NCBI GenBank assembly: GCA_015060705.1 | Contig: SUXY01000005.1 | Span: 1 to 64,000 of the forward strand | Source: Bacteroides sp. | GTDB lineage: Bacteria; Bacteroidota; Bacteroidia; Bacteroidales; Bacteroidaceae | DNA: 64,000 nt | Direction: 5' to 3' | Shown here: in pieces, positions 9,696-20,223 of the stretch | Numbering within the stretch: the stretch's first letter is position 1 | Layout of the letters: each line of letters begins with the position of its first letter | Notes under the pieces: generated by a model | Databases searched by the model: none | What the model was told of the DNA's origin: nothing | Seen by the model: the letters and a program-made list of their open reading frames with translations, nothing else | Translations under genes and position numbers: made by a program

Positions 9696-12217
9696 TATTT
9701 TGTATCCTTTTCCTCGTTCATGATTTTTTTAAAGATTTTTTTCAGTAGTTCGGTCTTTTTGATATCTTCCATAAGCTCTTTGAAAACCTTGAAAAAAGAA
9801 TAACTATAGTTATTCCCTTTTGAATTATTTTTACCATAAGATTCTACGGAAAATTTAGCTAAACTGTCAAAAATATTCTCGTAAACATCCAAAATGTCAG
9901 AACTCTTAGGTCGGTTTCGTTGTAAATGCAAGGAAATTTTTTCAATAATTTCTACTTGTCTGATATTTGTTATGTAGATGAGATGTTCTGCTGCTTTGTC
10001 ATTCTTGGATAGTTTATATGTGTTTTTAACTTGTGTGATAATATCTTTAAATAAAGGAAATTTTTCCATGAGTGAATTTAAGTCAGATTTTTTAGAGCCT
10101 GAGTCGTATTCTTCTAAATTATATTTTTCGTAAGTTTTGGATATATCCAATATATTATAGAATATGGAAAGAAAATCAAAACATACTTCTTTTCTTTGAG
10201 GAGCAATGAGATAGTCATAATAGACTGTATTTCTTTTTCTATATAAAGTATAGCTTTGGTTGGAATCAAGTGTATATGACGTAGTAAGCATAAAGAATTC
10301 AGCCATTTTCTTTAATGCCTTTTTTTCATCATCAGTATTATTAGTTCTGTATTCTTTAATCAATTCACTGATATTTTTCAGATCTTCATTATTGTTTTGC
10401 TCTAATTTATAGTCATAATTCCATAATAATTTGATGGTCTTACAATAAATCGGTCTTTTGATTCTTGATAATTTACCTTCTTCATAAGGAGCAATATTCA
10501 AATATTCAGAATTAAAGAAATTACCATTGAGAATATCAAAATAACCAATTTTATTATTGGTTAGATTATTCTTATTTTCTTTTTTAGCTTCTTTATATTC
10601 ATTTTTGTATTTGAAATTTTCATAAAGATTGATTGTATAGAATACTTTGATGGCAAATAAGAACATGAGCTCTTTTTGATCGACACATACTTTTTCTAAC
10701 CAATCTATACAGGCTAATACATCTCCTAATGAAATATTAAAAGCCATATTTTTATTATCGAGTATTAGAGAAAGTTCAGAAATACTATTTAATTTGTCTT
10801 TAGGATCTTCTTTTTTAATGGTTTGCAAAATTGGGAAGCGTTCTTGAAGTATATTTAGTATTAATTTGTTTATGTAAAGTGGTTCAATAATTTTATTAGC
10901 CTTTCTGATTAGCGTAAGATCTTCATTTAGTAAGTTATTTGTACACCAAGTATTAAAGAAATAATCCTTGAAATAGAATAGATTTGATGTAGCTTCATTA
11001 TGATTGCTGGCATCTTCCAAATCATATAGTTTATGAATAAAATTTAGTAGTTCTCTTAAATTTGTTGGGATGATAAAGCTTGGATGTTTGGGAGTATTAT
11101 AAAAAAGCAGACCGGTTTTTTGGTAAATAAGTGCTAATAAACCTTCTTTTAATGGGGACAGTTCTTTTTTTTTCTTACCATCAGGGAATAAAGTGGGTTG
11201 AATAAATTTGAAGTTACGTTCTAAAATGTCATTAACTTTAGGTAATTTGACACGTTGGCTTAAAGGAAAAGTTTTAACAAGAAATTTCTCTACGATTCGT
11301 TGACAAATTTCGCGGTATTTTACTTTGTCTATTTGTAATAAAGTTTCGTATTCTTTTAAATTCTTGATATTGACCACATTTGCTAATTGATCAATCTTAA
11401 GTGACATTAGAATGATTAGCCCTGGTATCTTGAGATATTTTCTGATTTGTTCAATCATTTCATATGCATTAGTCATATTTAAGTCAATATCATCAATATC
11501 TATAATTAACTGATCATCAGAGTGATGCATGTATTTAATATATGTTTGGACTAAATCATACATGCTGTTCCTCAAACTCATAGAGGCTGTCAGATCTTTT
11601 AATTCTTCTAAATTGTCGTATTCGGACAAGCATTCCTTATTATAAAGTAAAGTGAGATTTCTTTTAACTTCTGAAAATTTGTTTAGAAGTTCTCCTCTAT
11701 CAGTCAGGTTTTGTAGATTATTATTGTATATTCTAGGCTTCTCTTGTTCTTTACTCTCATTGTTTATGAATTTAGCGTAAAGACTACCCAAAAATAATTC
11801 CATAATATTATGATTCTGGTCAAAATATATTGGACCGATGGTATCTAATTGATGGAAAGTTGTATTAGTCAGTAAAGCTTTTTTATTCTGTGCTATCCCA
11901 ATATTTTCGTAGCGTTCCAATTTTTTATGATTGTTACATAACAATTTTTTTACAGTCATCATGCATGAAGTCTTTCCGGATCCTCTATCTCCGGTAAAAA
12001 TGATAATATTGTTACGTGTCTTATGTTTATCATTGTCATAATATTCATTATTGTAACTGATTAAATCAGCTATACATGATAATGCAGTGCAATATTGTTT
12101 ATAGAAGATTGATTGAGTGATGTCAATTGAATATTCATTGTCTTTTTCAAATAATTCAATTTTAGGTCGAGTTTCTTCACCTAAGATAAATGGAATGTAA
12201 TTCTTATCGTTTCCCAT
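9695..12217 (-). CDS. rdrA: RdrA-like P-loop ATPase (RADAR)
   Basis: 840 aa; Walker A IIFTGDRGSGKTS, Walker B-like QLIIDIDDIDL; size and adjacency to an RdrB-like deaminase. Confidence 0.75.
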   Translation of the reverse strand: MGNDKNYIPFILGEETRPKIELFEKDNEYSIDITQSIFYKQYCTALSCIADLISYNNEYYDNDKHKTRNNIIIFTGDRGSGKTSCMMTVKKLLCNNHKKLERYENIGIAQNKKALLTNTTFHQLDTIGPIYFDQNHNIMELFLGSLYAKFINNESKEQEKPRIYNNNLQNLTDRGELLNKFSEVKRNLTLLYNKECLSEYDNLEELKDLTASMSLRNSMYDLVQTYIKYMHHSDDQLIIDIDDIDLNMTNAYEMIEQIRKYLKIPGLIILMSLKIDQLANVVNIKNLKEYETLLQIDKVKYREICQRIVEKFLVKTFPLSQRVKLPKVNDILERNFKFIQPTLFPDGKKKKELSPLKEGLLALIYQKTGLLFYNTPKHPSFIIPTNLRELLNFIHKLYDLEDASNHNEATSNLFYFKDYFFNTWCTNNLLNEDLTLIRKANKIIEPLYINKLILNILQERFPILQTIKKEDPKDKLNSISELSLILDNKNMAFNISLGDVLACIDWLEKVCVDQKELMFLFAIKVFYTINLYENFKYKNEYKEAKKENKNNLTNNKIGYFDILNGNFFNSEYLNIAPYEEGKLSRIKRPIYCKTIKLLWNYDYKLEQNNNEDLKNISELIKEYRTNNTDDEKKALKKMAEFFMLTTSYTLDSNQSYTLYRKRNTVYYDYLIAPQRKEVCFDFLSIFYNILDISKTYEKYNLEEYDSGSKKSDLNSLMEKFPLFKDIITQVKNTYKLSKNDKAAEHLIYITNIRQVEIIEKISLHLQRNRPKSSDILDVYENIFDSLAKFSVESYGKNNSKGNNYSYSFFKVFKELMEDIKKTELLKKIFKKIMNEEKDTK

Positions 12218-12227
12218 AGTGTATAAA

Positions 12228-12989
12228 TTATAAAGTTATTATTCTGTTATATTTTTTAGGCTCAATAAAGAACAAATAGTATGCAATGACCACTTCTTTA
12301 ATTTGTACCTCTGCATTCTTTCTTGCTTCAACAGCAGAACGGAGCAAAAGTATAATAAATGCAATCAAAGCTCCAATAGCGTAATTACATTTTCCTATGA
12401 TTGATTGCCAATTGTTACAAAAATCTCCACAGGAGGTATATTCAATATAAGATATTTGGGTTATGGACAATAAACACAATATAATACCAATCATGGCAGA
12501 ACCAATCAATCCTTCAAAAATAGCTTGCATTACCCAATACTTATTGATAAAATTGTATCTTTCTTGTACTTCTACATCCTTACTCTGAGCTATTTTGTTC
12601 CACATATAGGTGTAGTTGAGCGTATTATCTTTGAAAGGATATTGATTTTTAGGATTGGAGGAAATATTATCATTTATTGTATTGAATAGAGTTTCAAAAC
12701 AATGGTCTTCATTAGATTGATTAGCATTTTTGTCTGTTGTTTTTAGGAAATATTTACGTCTGATGTATTTTCCTATACTCCAAGAGAATAATCCACATAC
12801 ATAAGCTATGAGTAAGATACAACATATACCGATAAAGCCTTGATGTAAAAGTGTAAATTCTAGACCTTGAAAATAAGTCAAATAGATATATACAATACCT
12901 AAGGTTGTTCCTCCTGATATTAGAAAGGAGAAGTCTAGGATATCCAAAGCATTGGACAATTTATCCATGATTCGTTGAAAGTTAGGCAT
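12228..12989 (-). CDS. Multi-TM membrane protein, candidate RADAR accessory (SLATT/RdrD-like?)
   Basis: 253 aa, about 4 hydrophobic helices in two pairs, first gene of the RADAR-like operon. Confidence 0.45.
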   Translation of the reverse strand: MPNFQRIMDKLSNALDILDFSFLISGGTTLGIVYIYLTYFQGLEFTLLHQGFIGICCILLIAYVCGLFSWSIGKYIRRKYFLKTTDKNANQSNEDHCFETLFNTINDNISSNPKNQYPFKDNTLNYTYMWNKIAQSKDVEVQERYNFINKYWVMQAIFEGLIGSAMIGIILCLLSITQISYIEYTSCGDFCNNWQSIIGKCNYAIGALIAFIILLLRSAVEARKNAEVQIKEVVIAYYLFFIEPKKYNRIITL

Positions 12990-13076
12990 AATTGTTGGAT
13001 TAAGATTTAGGTAATAATATGAGTTTACAATTTAATTATTTATAATAGTATTACAATAGTTTGATGATAAAATCTC

Positions 13077-13364
13077 GCTGAACTCCACCCGGTCCCGTTC
13101 CCAGTCCCAGTTGCTGTAGCCACCCAGTACAATCCCATACCGGTAGGTCTTCCCCTCCGGTAGCGGATGATCATATTCCGCGAACCATTGGCGATAAGCA
13201 GTTTCGTAGAGCGGTGGGCTCGAAAATAAGAGAAATAGAACCGCAGCCATTCCCCACATCATCCGCTTAATTCCCTTCCATTTTCGGAGGATGAATCCTA
13301 GGAGGATGAAGGTGAGGATATATGCGATAGGGTTGGTTACTAAAGCGGAGAGTAGACTAAGCAT
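13077..13364 (-). pseudogene. Truncated 5' duplicate of the ydcF-like gene
   Basis: 288-bp gap-free match to 4260-4547 with scattered substitutions (about 90% identical by eye); homology ends abruptly at 13077. Confidence 0.9.
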
Positions 13365-13380
13365 GGCTTATTTTTCAGAT

Positions 13381-15012
13381 TTATCTATTGTCAAAATCTA
13401 TTGAGTTTAAGACAATTCGATGGCGTAGTGTATCATATTTTTCATTAATACAGCTACGGGTAGGGTCAAAATGTTCTGTCTTAATATTGGCAATATCCAA
13501 TAGTAAATGAGGAACATCATCCGATGATATTGGATAGTTTTGAGATTGTTTGATTCTTTCCACTGTTTGCGGATAGTTTTCTTGGAACGAAGGTGAAGTA
13601 TAAATCATGAAAGGAATCCGGATTTGATAATCCATATTAGGAGAATGGACTGCATTCCCATGTCCCATGTAATCACGACAATCATATACTTCTTCACCAT
13701 GATCAGAAAAATAAACGAGACAACAATTTAAATCTTTAAATTTTTTAATGATTTTATTTATAACAAAATCATTATATCGGGTAGCATTATCATAATGAGC
13801 TATAATATTACGTTGCTCTATGTTATGTATATCAGAATTATAGTCTTCTGCTTTAAAATATTGGAATTCTTTGGGGTATTGATTTGCATAAGTATAATGT
13901 TGTCCAGTTAAATGAATGACATACAATGAAGTTGAATCAGAAATATAAATATCTTCTATCATATCTCCATCATATGAAAATCCATGTGTGTTCCTATAAT
14001 GAAATAATGTATGAGACAACTCTTTATCGGTCAAGAAAGTAGTCCCATTTCCGATGAAATATTGATTGTCATAAAGAATCGTTCGATATCCAGCTGATTT
14101 AAAACAAGCAGGAAACAAAGGTACTTGTGAAAACTGATTAGTTTGGGAAGCCAAAGAATAAATGGATCTCATTACATTATGAGTATGGTCATCTATTGTT
14201 ACGGCATTGTTGTAAATAAATAAATTCCCATCCTTTTTATGTTGGTTCAATAAAGGATTTGTTTCTATTTCATATTCATATAATGAAGAATGAAATAGAC
14301 TATAGGATTCACCTATAACAACAACTATTTGAGGTGAATTAGTTATGTCTTGAATGAATACATTTACTTTTTTGCATACTTGATTCAAGTTTTTTATATC
14401 CTGACTTCTATTATGTGTAATGTAATATGAATAAGTAACACGGGTTATAGTGGTAAGTTGTGGTATCCCCATACCATTTCGATATAAAATGAAATTATAT
14501 GCAGTATAACCATAAACGATAGTACCTATAAATGATAGACACAAACATATATAGCCAATATATTTAGATTTAGCGATGACTGATGAAAACTTATAAAATA
14601 TCAAATTTAATGAAAGAAAAATGAAGAAAAAGAATAGAATCCAATGTTTATCTATATATGATGAGAAGAAATTACTTATTTCTTTAGTATTGGTCTCTGC
14701 TATAATATCAATAACATCTTGATTGAGAATACGATGAAAATTGATATAACTAAAATATTCAGCAATGCAGAGAATATTGTATATGATTAAAAGGGAACCT
14801 ATATAAATCTTTTGAATTGTTTTTTGTTGTATAATAGTACAAATTAAATTTTCAAAATAAGCAATAGAAGCGGAGAGTACTCCTATTAATATCAAATTAT
14901 ACATTTGATGGTTGTGGATGAAAGCACAATAATTAGATGTAATATTTAAAGTAAAAAGGTAATAAAAATATTTATTGATTGTCTTTGTAAATATGTTATT
15001 TTGAAATTTCAT
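13381..15012 (-). CDS. Sulfatase-family membrane phosphoethanolamine transferase-like protein
   Basis: N-terminal TMs then VVIGESYSLFHSSLYEYEIETNPLL...YLIHLTGQHY-like and YFSDHGEEVYDCRDYMGHG. Confidence 0.85.
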   Translation of the reverse strand: MKFQNNIFTKTINKYFYYLFTLNITSNYCAFIHNHQMYNLILIGVLSASIAYFENLICTIIQQKTIQKIYIGSLLIIYNILCIAEYFSYINFHRILNQDVIDIIAETNTKEISNFFSSYIDKHWILFFFFIFLSLNLIFYKFSSVIAKSKYIGYICLCLSFIGTIVYGYTAYNFILYRNGMGIPQLTTITRVTYSYYITHNRSQDIKNLNQVCKKVNVFIQDITNSPQIVVVIGESYSLFHSSLYEYEIETNPLLNQHKKDGNLFIYNNAVTIDDHTHNVMRSIYSLASQTNQFSQVPLFPACFKSAGYRTILYDNQYFIGNGTTFLTDKELSHTLFHYRNTHGFSYDGDMIEDIYISDSTSLYVIHLTGQHYTYANQYPKEFQYFKAEDYNSDIHNIEQRNIIAHYDNATRYNDFVINKIIKKFKDLNCCLVYFSDHGEEVYDCRDYMGHGNAVHSPNMDYQIRIPFMIYTSPSFQENYPQTVERIKQSQNYPISSDDVPHLLLDIANIKTEHFDPTRSCINEKYDTLRHRIVLNSIDFDNR

Positions 15013-16124
15013 CCTTTTAAAATATTATAGTAGAAAGTGAATACATAGAACAATATTATGGCATATCCCAACATCTTTTCATGGTTTGGCCAAAATCGTT
15101 GCTTCAAGAAAGGATAAATCAATACAATGGGTAGAATGAACCACGAAATCTGCGCAAAACGGTTGGAATAGGCAGCACGGATAACCAATACCCAAAAAGC
15201 ATTAGTGGCTAGGTAGGTATTATAAATCCAATGGTAATACTCATCCTTGAAATTTCGCCGGAAAATGAAATAATATCCTACTGCTACCCCCATGGCACTA
15301 TAAGCTAGGAAGTCCCAACGGAATGTCATACTTGTTTGTATTATTTCTCCAGTCTGAGCATCGCCTGTTAGATAGTCTGATAAACGATTGTCGTCACCGA
15401 ATATGTTTAAACTTGCTAATACGGCTTGTATTTTGGGTCCAATAATATAAGATAATCCTACACTTAATAACCATCCGATTAGATAATAATAACTATTTTT
15501 TAAAAACCAAGCTAAACCTGCGGAAGCTGCCATTAAATAAATAGAATTATGGCATCCACATGCTAATAATCCAAGACATATCATTATCATTGGTTTATTG
15601 ACATATGTCATAGCGAGTATGAAAATAGATGCTCCTAAACCATTTCTAATACCATTGACTCCATATTGCCAAAATGTAAACATACTTAAGATAACTAAAA
15701 ATGGTATATAATAATAATTTTTGAAAATACGTATTGTAGATAACCAGAATGTACTAACATAAATAAATGCACAAAATAGAAAAAATAAATGTATATCACT
15801 ATTTATTGCAAACCATGAAAGAAGATTTTCAAAAAACCATTCTCCAGACCAATTCCATACAAATGATTCATTAGACATCTGAATTCCATAGAATCCTTTA
15901 GCATAATTAATAGTATCACCAAAATAGCCAGATTTAATAGGTCGTAATCCCATATATGGAATGAGTAAACAAGAAAACATAATACCCCACATGGCATTAA
16001 GATTGGACGTTTCTGTTCTCAAAATACTACCAGAATGACATTGCCATACAGCTATAATTATCATGCATAATATTGTAACGTCAAAATAAAAAACATAATT
16101 TTGTATAGGTATAAAATCTATCAT
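15009..16124 (-). CDS. EpsG-like polysaccharide polymerase (Wzy-type)
   Basis: Polytopic; YMGLRPIKSGYFGDTINYAKGF...NGIRNGLGASIFILAM, EpsG pattern. Confidence 0.75.
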   Translation of the reverse strand: MIDFIPIQNYVFYFDVTILCMIIIAVWQCHSGSILRTETSNLNAMWGIMFSCLLIPYMGLRPIKSGYFGDTINYAKGFYGIQMSNESFVWNWSGEWFFENLLSWFAINSDIHLFFLFCAFIYVSTFWLSTIRIFKNYYYIPFLVILSMFTFWQYGVNGIRNGLGASIFILAMTYVNKPMIMICLGLLACGCHNSIYLMAASAGLAWFLKNSYYYLIGWLLSVGLSYIIGPKIQAVLASLNIFGDDNRLSDYLTGDAQTGEIIQTSMTFRWDFLAYSAMGVAVGYYFIFRRNFKDEYYHWIYNTYLATNAFWVLVIRAAYSNRFAQISWFILPIVLIYPFLKQRFWPNHEKMLGYAIILFYVFTFYYNILKG

Positions 16125-16174
16125 TTTTTTATTTGTATATAATAAGACTTGTGTTAGATAGAAAAGGATATTTT

Positions 16175-17179
16175 TTAATGAAAATTTTGTTTTGCTTTAA
16201 ACTCCATAAATTCCCTATATATAGTATATGCAAAAGGAATAAAATAAAAAAAGGTAATAATAATTTTTAATTTAAAATCAATGTATTCATTGCGTATAAA
16301 ATTCGAAAAGTGTTTTTTGTTTGTTCTTCTGGCCAAATTTATTGTCTTTTTGTAATATGAAGTATTACGTGCGAGATATCTTGTGTGTAAAATAGTCTTG
16401 TATAATTTCTCTAAACATAATGCTTTTGGGAAATATTCTTTAGTAGGTATTGTTTGTAAACATATTGTGTATGAATTTATTCTGTCTATAAAATTTTCAT
16501 TAAAGGGTTGATGGGTGATAGAAGTTGGTCTTTGTAGCCAGAAATATAAGTATTCTTTTATGATAATTGCTTTTGTTGTTCTAAGATACACTCGATTGTT
16601 AAATTCCATATCCTCAGAACCGGTCTTTTCAAAATATAAGTTTTTGATAACCTCAGTCTTGTATAATTTATTCCATACTACCAAGTATTGCATTGCAGTT
16701 CCTTTTCCATAAATCATTTGAAATAAATCATTTTGATTCAAAATTTGGATGTTAGGTTCTTTATTGTCTCTATTTCTTGTTGGGCAAGTATAATCATATA
16801 CTTGTTTCCCTAATATCATAGAAAATTGAAAATCGTTTTTTATGATACTACGATATAATGTTTCAATCATGAATGGAGATATATAATCATCTCCATCAAT
16901 AAAAGAAATGTATTTACCTGTTGCTTCTTTTAATCCTGAATTTCTTGCTGCAGATATTCCGGCATTTATTTGGTGTATAACTTTACATCGTTGGTCTTTT
17001 TCTTGATATTCATCGCAAATTTTCCCAGAATTATCCGTAGAACCGTCATTTACTAAGATTACTTCTAAATTTGTATATGTACTATCAAGAATACTATTTA
17101 TACAATTATGCAAATATGGTGCAACATTATAAATCGGTACAATAACAGTTATAACAGGATACGCGTTCTTTTTTTTCAT
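16175..17179 (-). CDS. Glycosyltransferase family 2
   Basis: ITVIVPIYNVAPYLHNCINSIL...LVNDGSTDNSG...FIDGDDYI. Confidence 0.95.
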   Translation of the reverse strand: MKKKNAYPVITVIVPIYNVAPYLHNCINSILDSTYTNLEVILVNDGSTDNSGKICDEYQEKDQRCKVIHQINAGISAARNSGLKEATGKYISFIDGDDYISPFMIETLYRSIIKNDFQFSMILGKQVYDYTCPTRNRDNKEPNIQILNQNDLFQMIYGKGTAMQYLVVWNKLYKTEVIKNLYFEKTGSEDMEFNNRVYLRTTKAIIIKEYLYFWLQRPTSITHQPFNENFIDRINSYTICLQTIPTKEYFPKALCLEKLYKTILHTRYLARNTSYYKKTINLARRTNKKHFSNFIRNEYIDFKLKIIITFFYFIPFAYTIYREFMEFKAKQNFH

Positions 17180-18311
17180 TTATTAGTTTAATAAAAAGGT
17201 TTGTCCACATAGGAATAATATTCTCAATACTAAAAAGTTTAGCTTTTTCTAATGCTGCATTTTGCATTTCTTTTCTTAAACTTTCATTTTCTATTAATAA
17301 ATTAATTCTATTGGTTAATGTAATTTCATCGTTTATATCCACAAGAAAACCGTCTTTGCAATCTGTGATGATATCTTTGGGACCTGAAGGGCATGCGTAT
17401 GATATAACAGGTAGACCACAAGTCATAGCTTCTACAATTGTTAATCCGAATCCTTCGCTAATTGAACTAAAAGCGAATAAAGTTGCGTTAGCTAGTTCGT
17501 TTTCTACGAACAAAGTGGGTCCTTCTAAAAATACATTTTTCTCAAGTTTTAAATTTGTGATTAATTTTGCTAATTTAATTCTATCTTCTCCATCCCCGTA
17601 AATATGGAGACTCCATTCAGGATGTTTTTTAGCTACATTATAAAATGCGCTTATTAAGGATTGATAATTTTTTGATGGGCACAATCTGCCAATAGAAATA
17701 ACTCTTTTATTGGTTAATTTTGAAATTTTATTAGTTGTGAATGTTGAAGGATTAGGAATAACGGATAATTTGGGGGTGTTTCCCCAAAAACGATTTTTGT
17801 CTTCTTTAGTCAAAAGAACAATCTGATCATATTTTTTTATTATATAACCATAATCATACATGTTTGTTATGAATGCTTTTACTTTATCATAAAAATTTTT
17901 GGAATGGTCTATTCTGTAATTTTTGTTTGAATGTAATTCTCTTATTAAAACCCATTTGCCTTTTATTTTAGGAAGTATGAATTTCTCTGATAGTCCCGTG
18001 GATATTACAATATCTGGTTGAATTATATTAAGAATTTCTGTTAATTTTCTTTTGTGTTTTCTATATTTGCTAAAAATGCCTTTTAAAGTATATAATCGCC
18101 CTTTCCAATCATCATGAAAATAATTAATTTCTAAATCGATAAGATGTACTTTGGGTGATAATGGCTCTGTAAGTATCCCCTTTTTATTGTCTGTAACAAC
18201 GATATATACGTCATTACTGGATATATCTGCCAAAGCATTGGCTTTGACAATCGTTACTTTTTGGATACCACCCCAATAACGAATACTATTTATACAATAT
18301 ACAATCTTCAT
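17127..18311 (-). CDS. Glycosyltransferase family 4
   Basis: GRLCPSKNYQSLISAF...SEGFGLTIVEAMTCGLPVISYACPSGPKDII. Confidence 0.95.
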   Translation of the reverse strand: MKIVYCINSIRYWGGIQKVTIVKANALADISSNDVYIVVTDNKKGILTEPLSPKVHLIDLEINYFHDDWKGRLYTLKGIFSKYRKHKRKLTEILNIIQPDIVISTGLSEKFILPKIKGKWVLIRELHSNKNYRIDHSKNFYDKVKAFITNMYDYGYIIKKYDQIVLLTKEDKNRFWGNTPKLSVIPNPSTFTTNKISKLTNKRVISIGRLCPSKNYQSLISAFYNVAKKHPEWSLHIYGDGEDRIKLAKLITNLKLEKNVFLEGPTLFVENELANATLFAFSSISEGFGLTIVEAMTCGLPVISYACPSGPKDIITDCKDGFLVDINDEITLTNRINLLIENESLRKEMQNAALEKAKLFSIENIIPMWTNLFIKLINEKKERVSCYNCYCTDL

Positions 18312-19345
18312 CTTTCTGTTAGTTTTTGAATGGTTAGTAACATGAGTGTTATACAGAATGGAGAATTTATTTTTGCAGCCTTAAAAAATACCTTCCAATG
18401 AATGGGAAAATATCGTAATGATAAATTCCGTATCGCCTTTTGATAAATCTTCCGATTTAATAATGCTTGAATACGTTTGTACTTTCCTTTCAAAGAAGTT
18501 TTAGCAAACATTTCATTCAATCCCAACCCAATAATTCCTATAGAAATCCGGTTCTTATATGCTTGGATAAAATCTGTTCCTAATTGTTGCTTGGTTAGTT
18601 CCTTTTCAATCTCTAGATATAACAACTCCCATTTTTGTGGCAAATCAGCTTTGTGAGAAGAGGTATACGATTCTCCTTTTCGATAATGATACCATGTTTC
18701 GGGTACATAGACAGCTTTGGAAATGCGGCCCATGTAGGCGATATTGAATAGTACATCTTCTACCGAACCGATTACTTTAGTATCTACAAATCGGATGGGA
18801 GAATCTTGATGAATGAAAGAACTTCGATAAAGTTTTCCCCAAATAGTACCCCAAGCATCCATTGTATCGGGACGGGATAATTCTTCGTTGATGGGTCCTA
18901 CGATTCGTCGATGCAATTGGGATATGTTTTCTCCTTCCCATATGGTCGCTTCAGGAATGTAGTATTTAGGTAAGGATTGATTCCTGTATTCACGCATGTA
19001 GGCCCACATGATTACATCCGCTTGATGTTGAAGTGCCAAATTCAAGGCGGATTCACAGGTGTTTGAATCTATCCAATCATCACTATCCACAAACATGGTC
19101 CATTCTCCTTGAACAATATCCAGTGCTTCGTTACGGGAACAGGAAATACCTCGATTTTCTCTGCTGATGATTTTTATCCGTTCATCCACTTTCGCATACT
19201 CTTTCAATATAGCCAAAGAACCATCTGTAGAACCATCGTTCACACAAATGATTTCAAGATCCCGATAGGTCTGGTTCACTAACGAATCCAAACATTGGGG
19301 AAGGTAAGGAGCGACATTATAAACAGGTACAATGATACTGATCAT
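18308..19345 (-). CDS. Glycosyltransferase family 2
   Basis: ISIIVPVYNVAPYLPQCLDSL...VNDGSTDGS...FVDSDDWID. Confidence 0.95.
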   Translation of the reverse strand: MISIIVPVYNVAPYLPQCLDSLVNQTYRDLEIICVNDGSTDGSLAILKEYAKVDERIKIISRENRGISCSRNEALDIVQGEWTMFVDSDDWIDSNTCESALNLALQHQADVIMWAYMREYRNQSLPKYYIPEATIWEGENISQLHRRIVGPINEELSRPDTMDAWGTIWGKLYRSSFIHQDSPIRFVDTKVIGSVEDVLFNIAYMGRISKAVYVPETWYHYRKGESYTSSHKADLPQKWELLYLEIEKELTKQQLGTDFIQAYKNRISIGIIGLGLNEMFAKTSLKGKYKRIQALLNRKIYQKAIRNLSLRYFPIHWKVFFKAAKINSPFCITLMLLTIQKLTER

Positions 19346-20223
19346 TGGATGTTTCTTGTTTTAAATCGGATAAACAAATACAAAGCTATCCCAAAAGGAA
19401 TGGCACACAAAGTTAATAACTTTTTGGGGGATTCCTGGATAAACCGCTTGTTTTTTAATATCAAGCTGCTGGATACATAATGAATGGCTTCCATAAATCG
19501 ACGTTTAGCTGTAGGAGCCAATTGCATGGACGATTTCCGGATAAAGGCAAATCCTTGCGGATTCTTGATGTATTGACGGAACATGTTCATACTGGAACCG
19601 TCGGGACGATATTCTACGTTGACTAATACTTCGTTGATGGTCAGTAGGGAATAATCTTGGTCGATTAATTCATATTTATAACCCAACGAAACGTACTTTT
19701 CACCTTCGAAGATTGGGTACTCGGGGTATCTTTTGATGATATCTGTACGGTACACCAGTTTCTTGTCGCCTTTCCCGCCCCGTGCATAGAAACCTGTGAG
19801 TGTAGTTTCTTTTTCTGTAAAGTGGGTTCCAATGATATTCCCATCAAAATCAGCATCCAGTCCGATGATACCGGCTACTTTATCGGAGCCATATTGCTTC
19901 CAAAAGGTAATAATCTTTTCGACTGCATCATTCGGCATATAGTCATCCGAGTCAATACACGTATTCAGCTTGGTATTGATGAGTCGATAAGCTGTATTGT
20001 GTGCCCCATGCATCCCTTGGTTTTCTTGGTAATGGTAGCGGATAGGAATTTTATTTTCTGCTATCCAGCCTTCTACCAATGCTCGGGTATTGTCGGTGGA
20101 ACCGTCATCAATAATCAGCCATTCGAAATCTTGGCAGGTTTGTCGAAGCAATGCTTCGTAACCCAAATGTAGGGTATAGGCCCGATTATAAGCCGGAGTA
20201 AATATGGTTAATGTTTTTGCCAT
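19342..20223 (-). CDS. Glycosyltransferase family 2
   Basis: LTIFTPAYNRAYTLHLGYEAL...IIDDGSTDNT...CIDSDDYM. Confidence 0.95.
   Translation of the reverse strand: MAKTLTIFTPAYNRAYTLHLGYEALLRQTCQDFEWLIIDDGSTDNTRALVEGWIAENKIPIRYHYQENQGMHGAHNTAYRLINTKLNTCIDSDDYMPNDAVEKIITFWKQYGSDKVAGIIGLDADFDGNIIGTHFTEKETTLTGFYARGGKGDKKLVYRTDIIKRYPEYPIFEGEKYVSLGYKYELIDQDYSLLTINEVLVNVEYRPDGSSMNMFRQYIKNPQGFAFIRKSSMQLAPTAKRRFMEAIHYVSSSLILKNKRFIQESPKKLLTLCAIPFGIALYLFIRFKTRNIQ

Noticed and set aside
13032-13364. Functional second YdcF-like protein
   Set aside because: Only the N-terminal quarter to third of the domain remains, then unrelated LSSNYCNTIINN; treated as a remnant.
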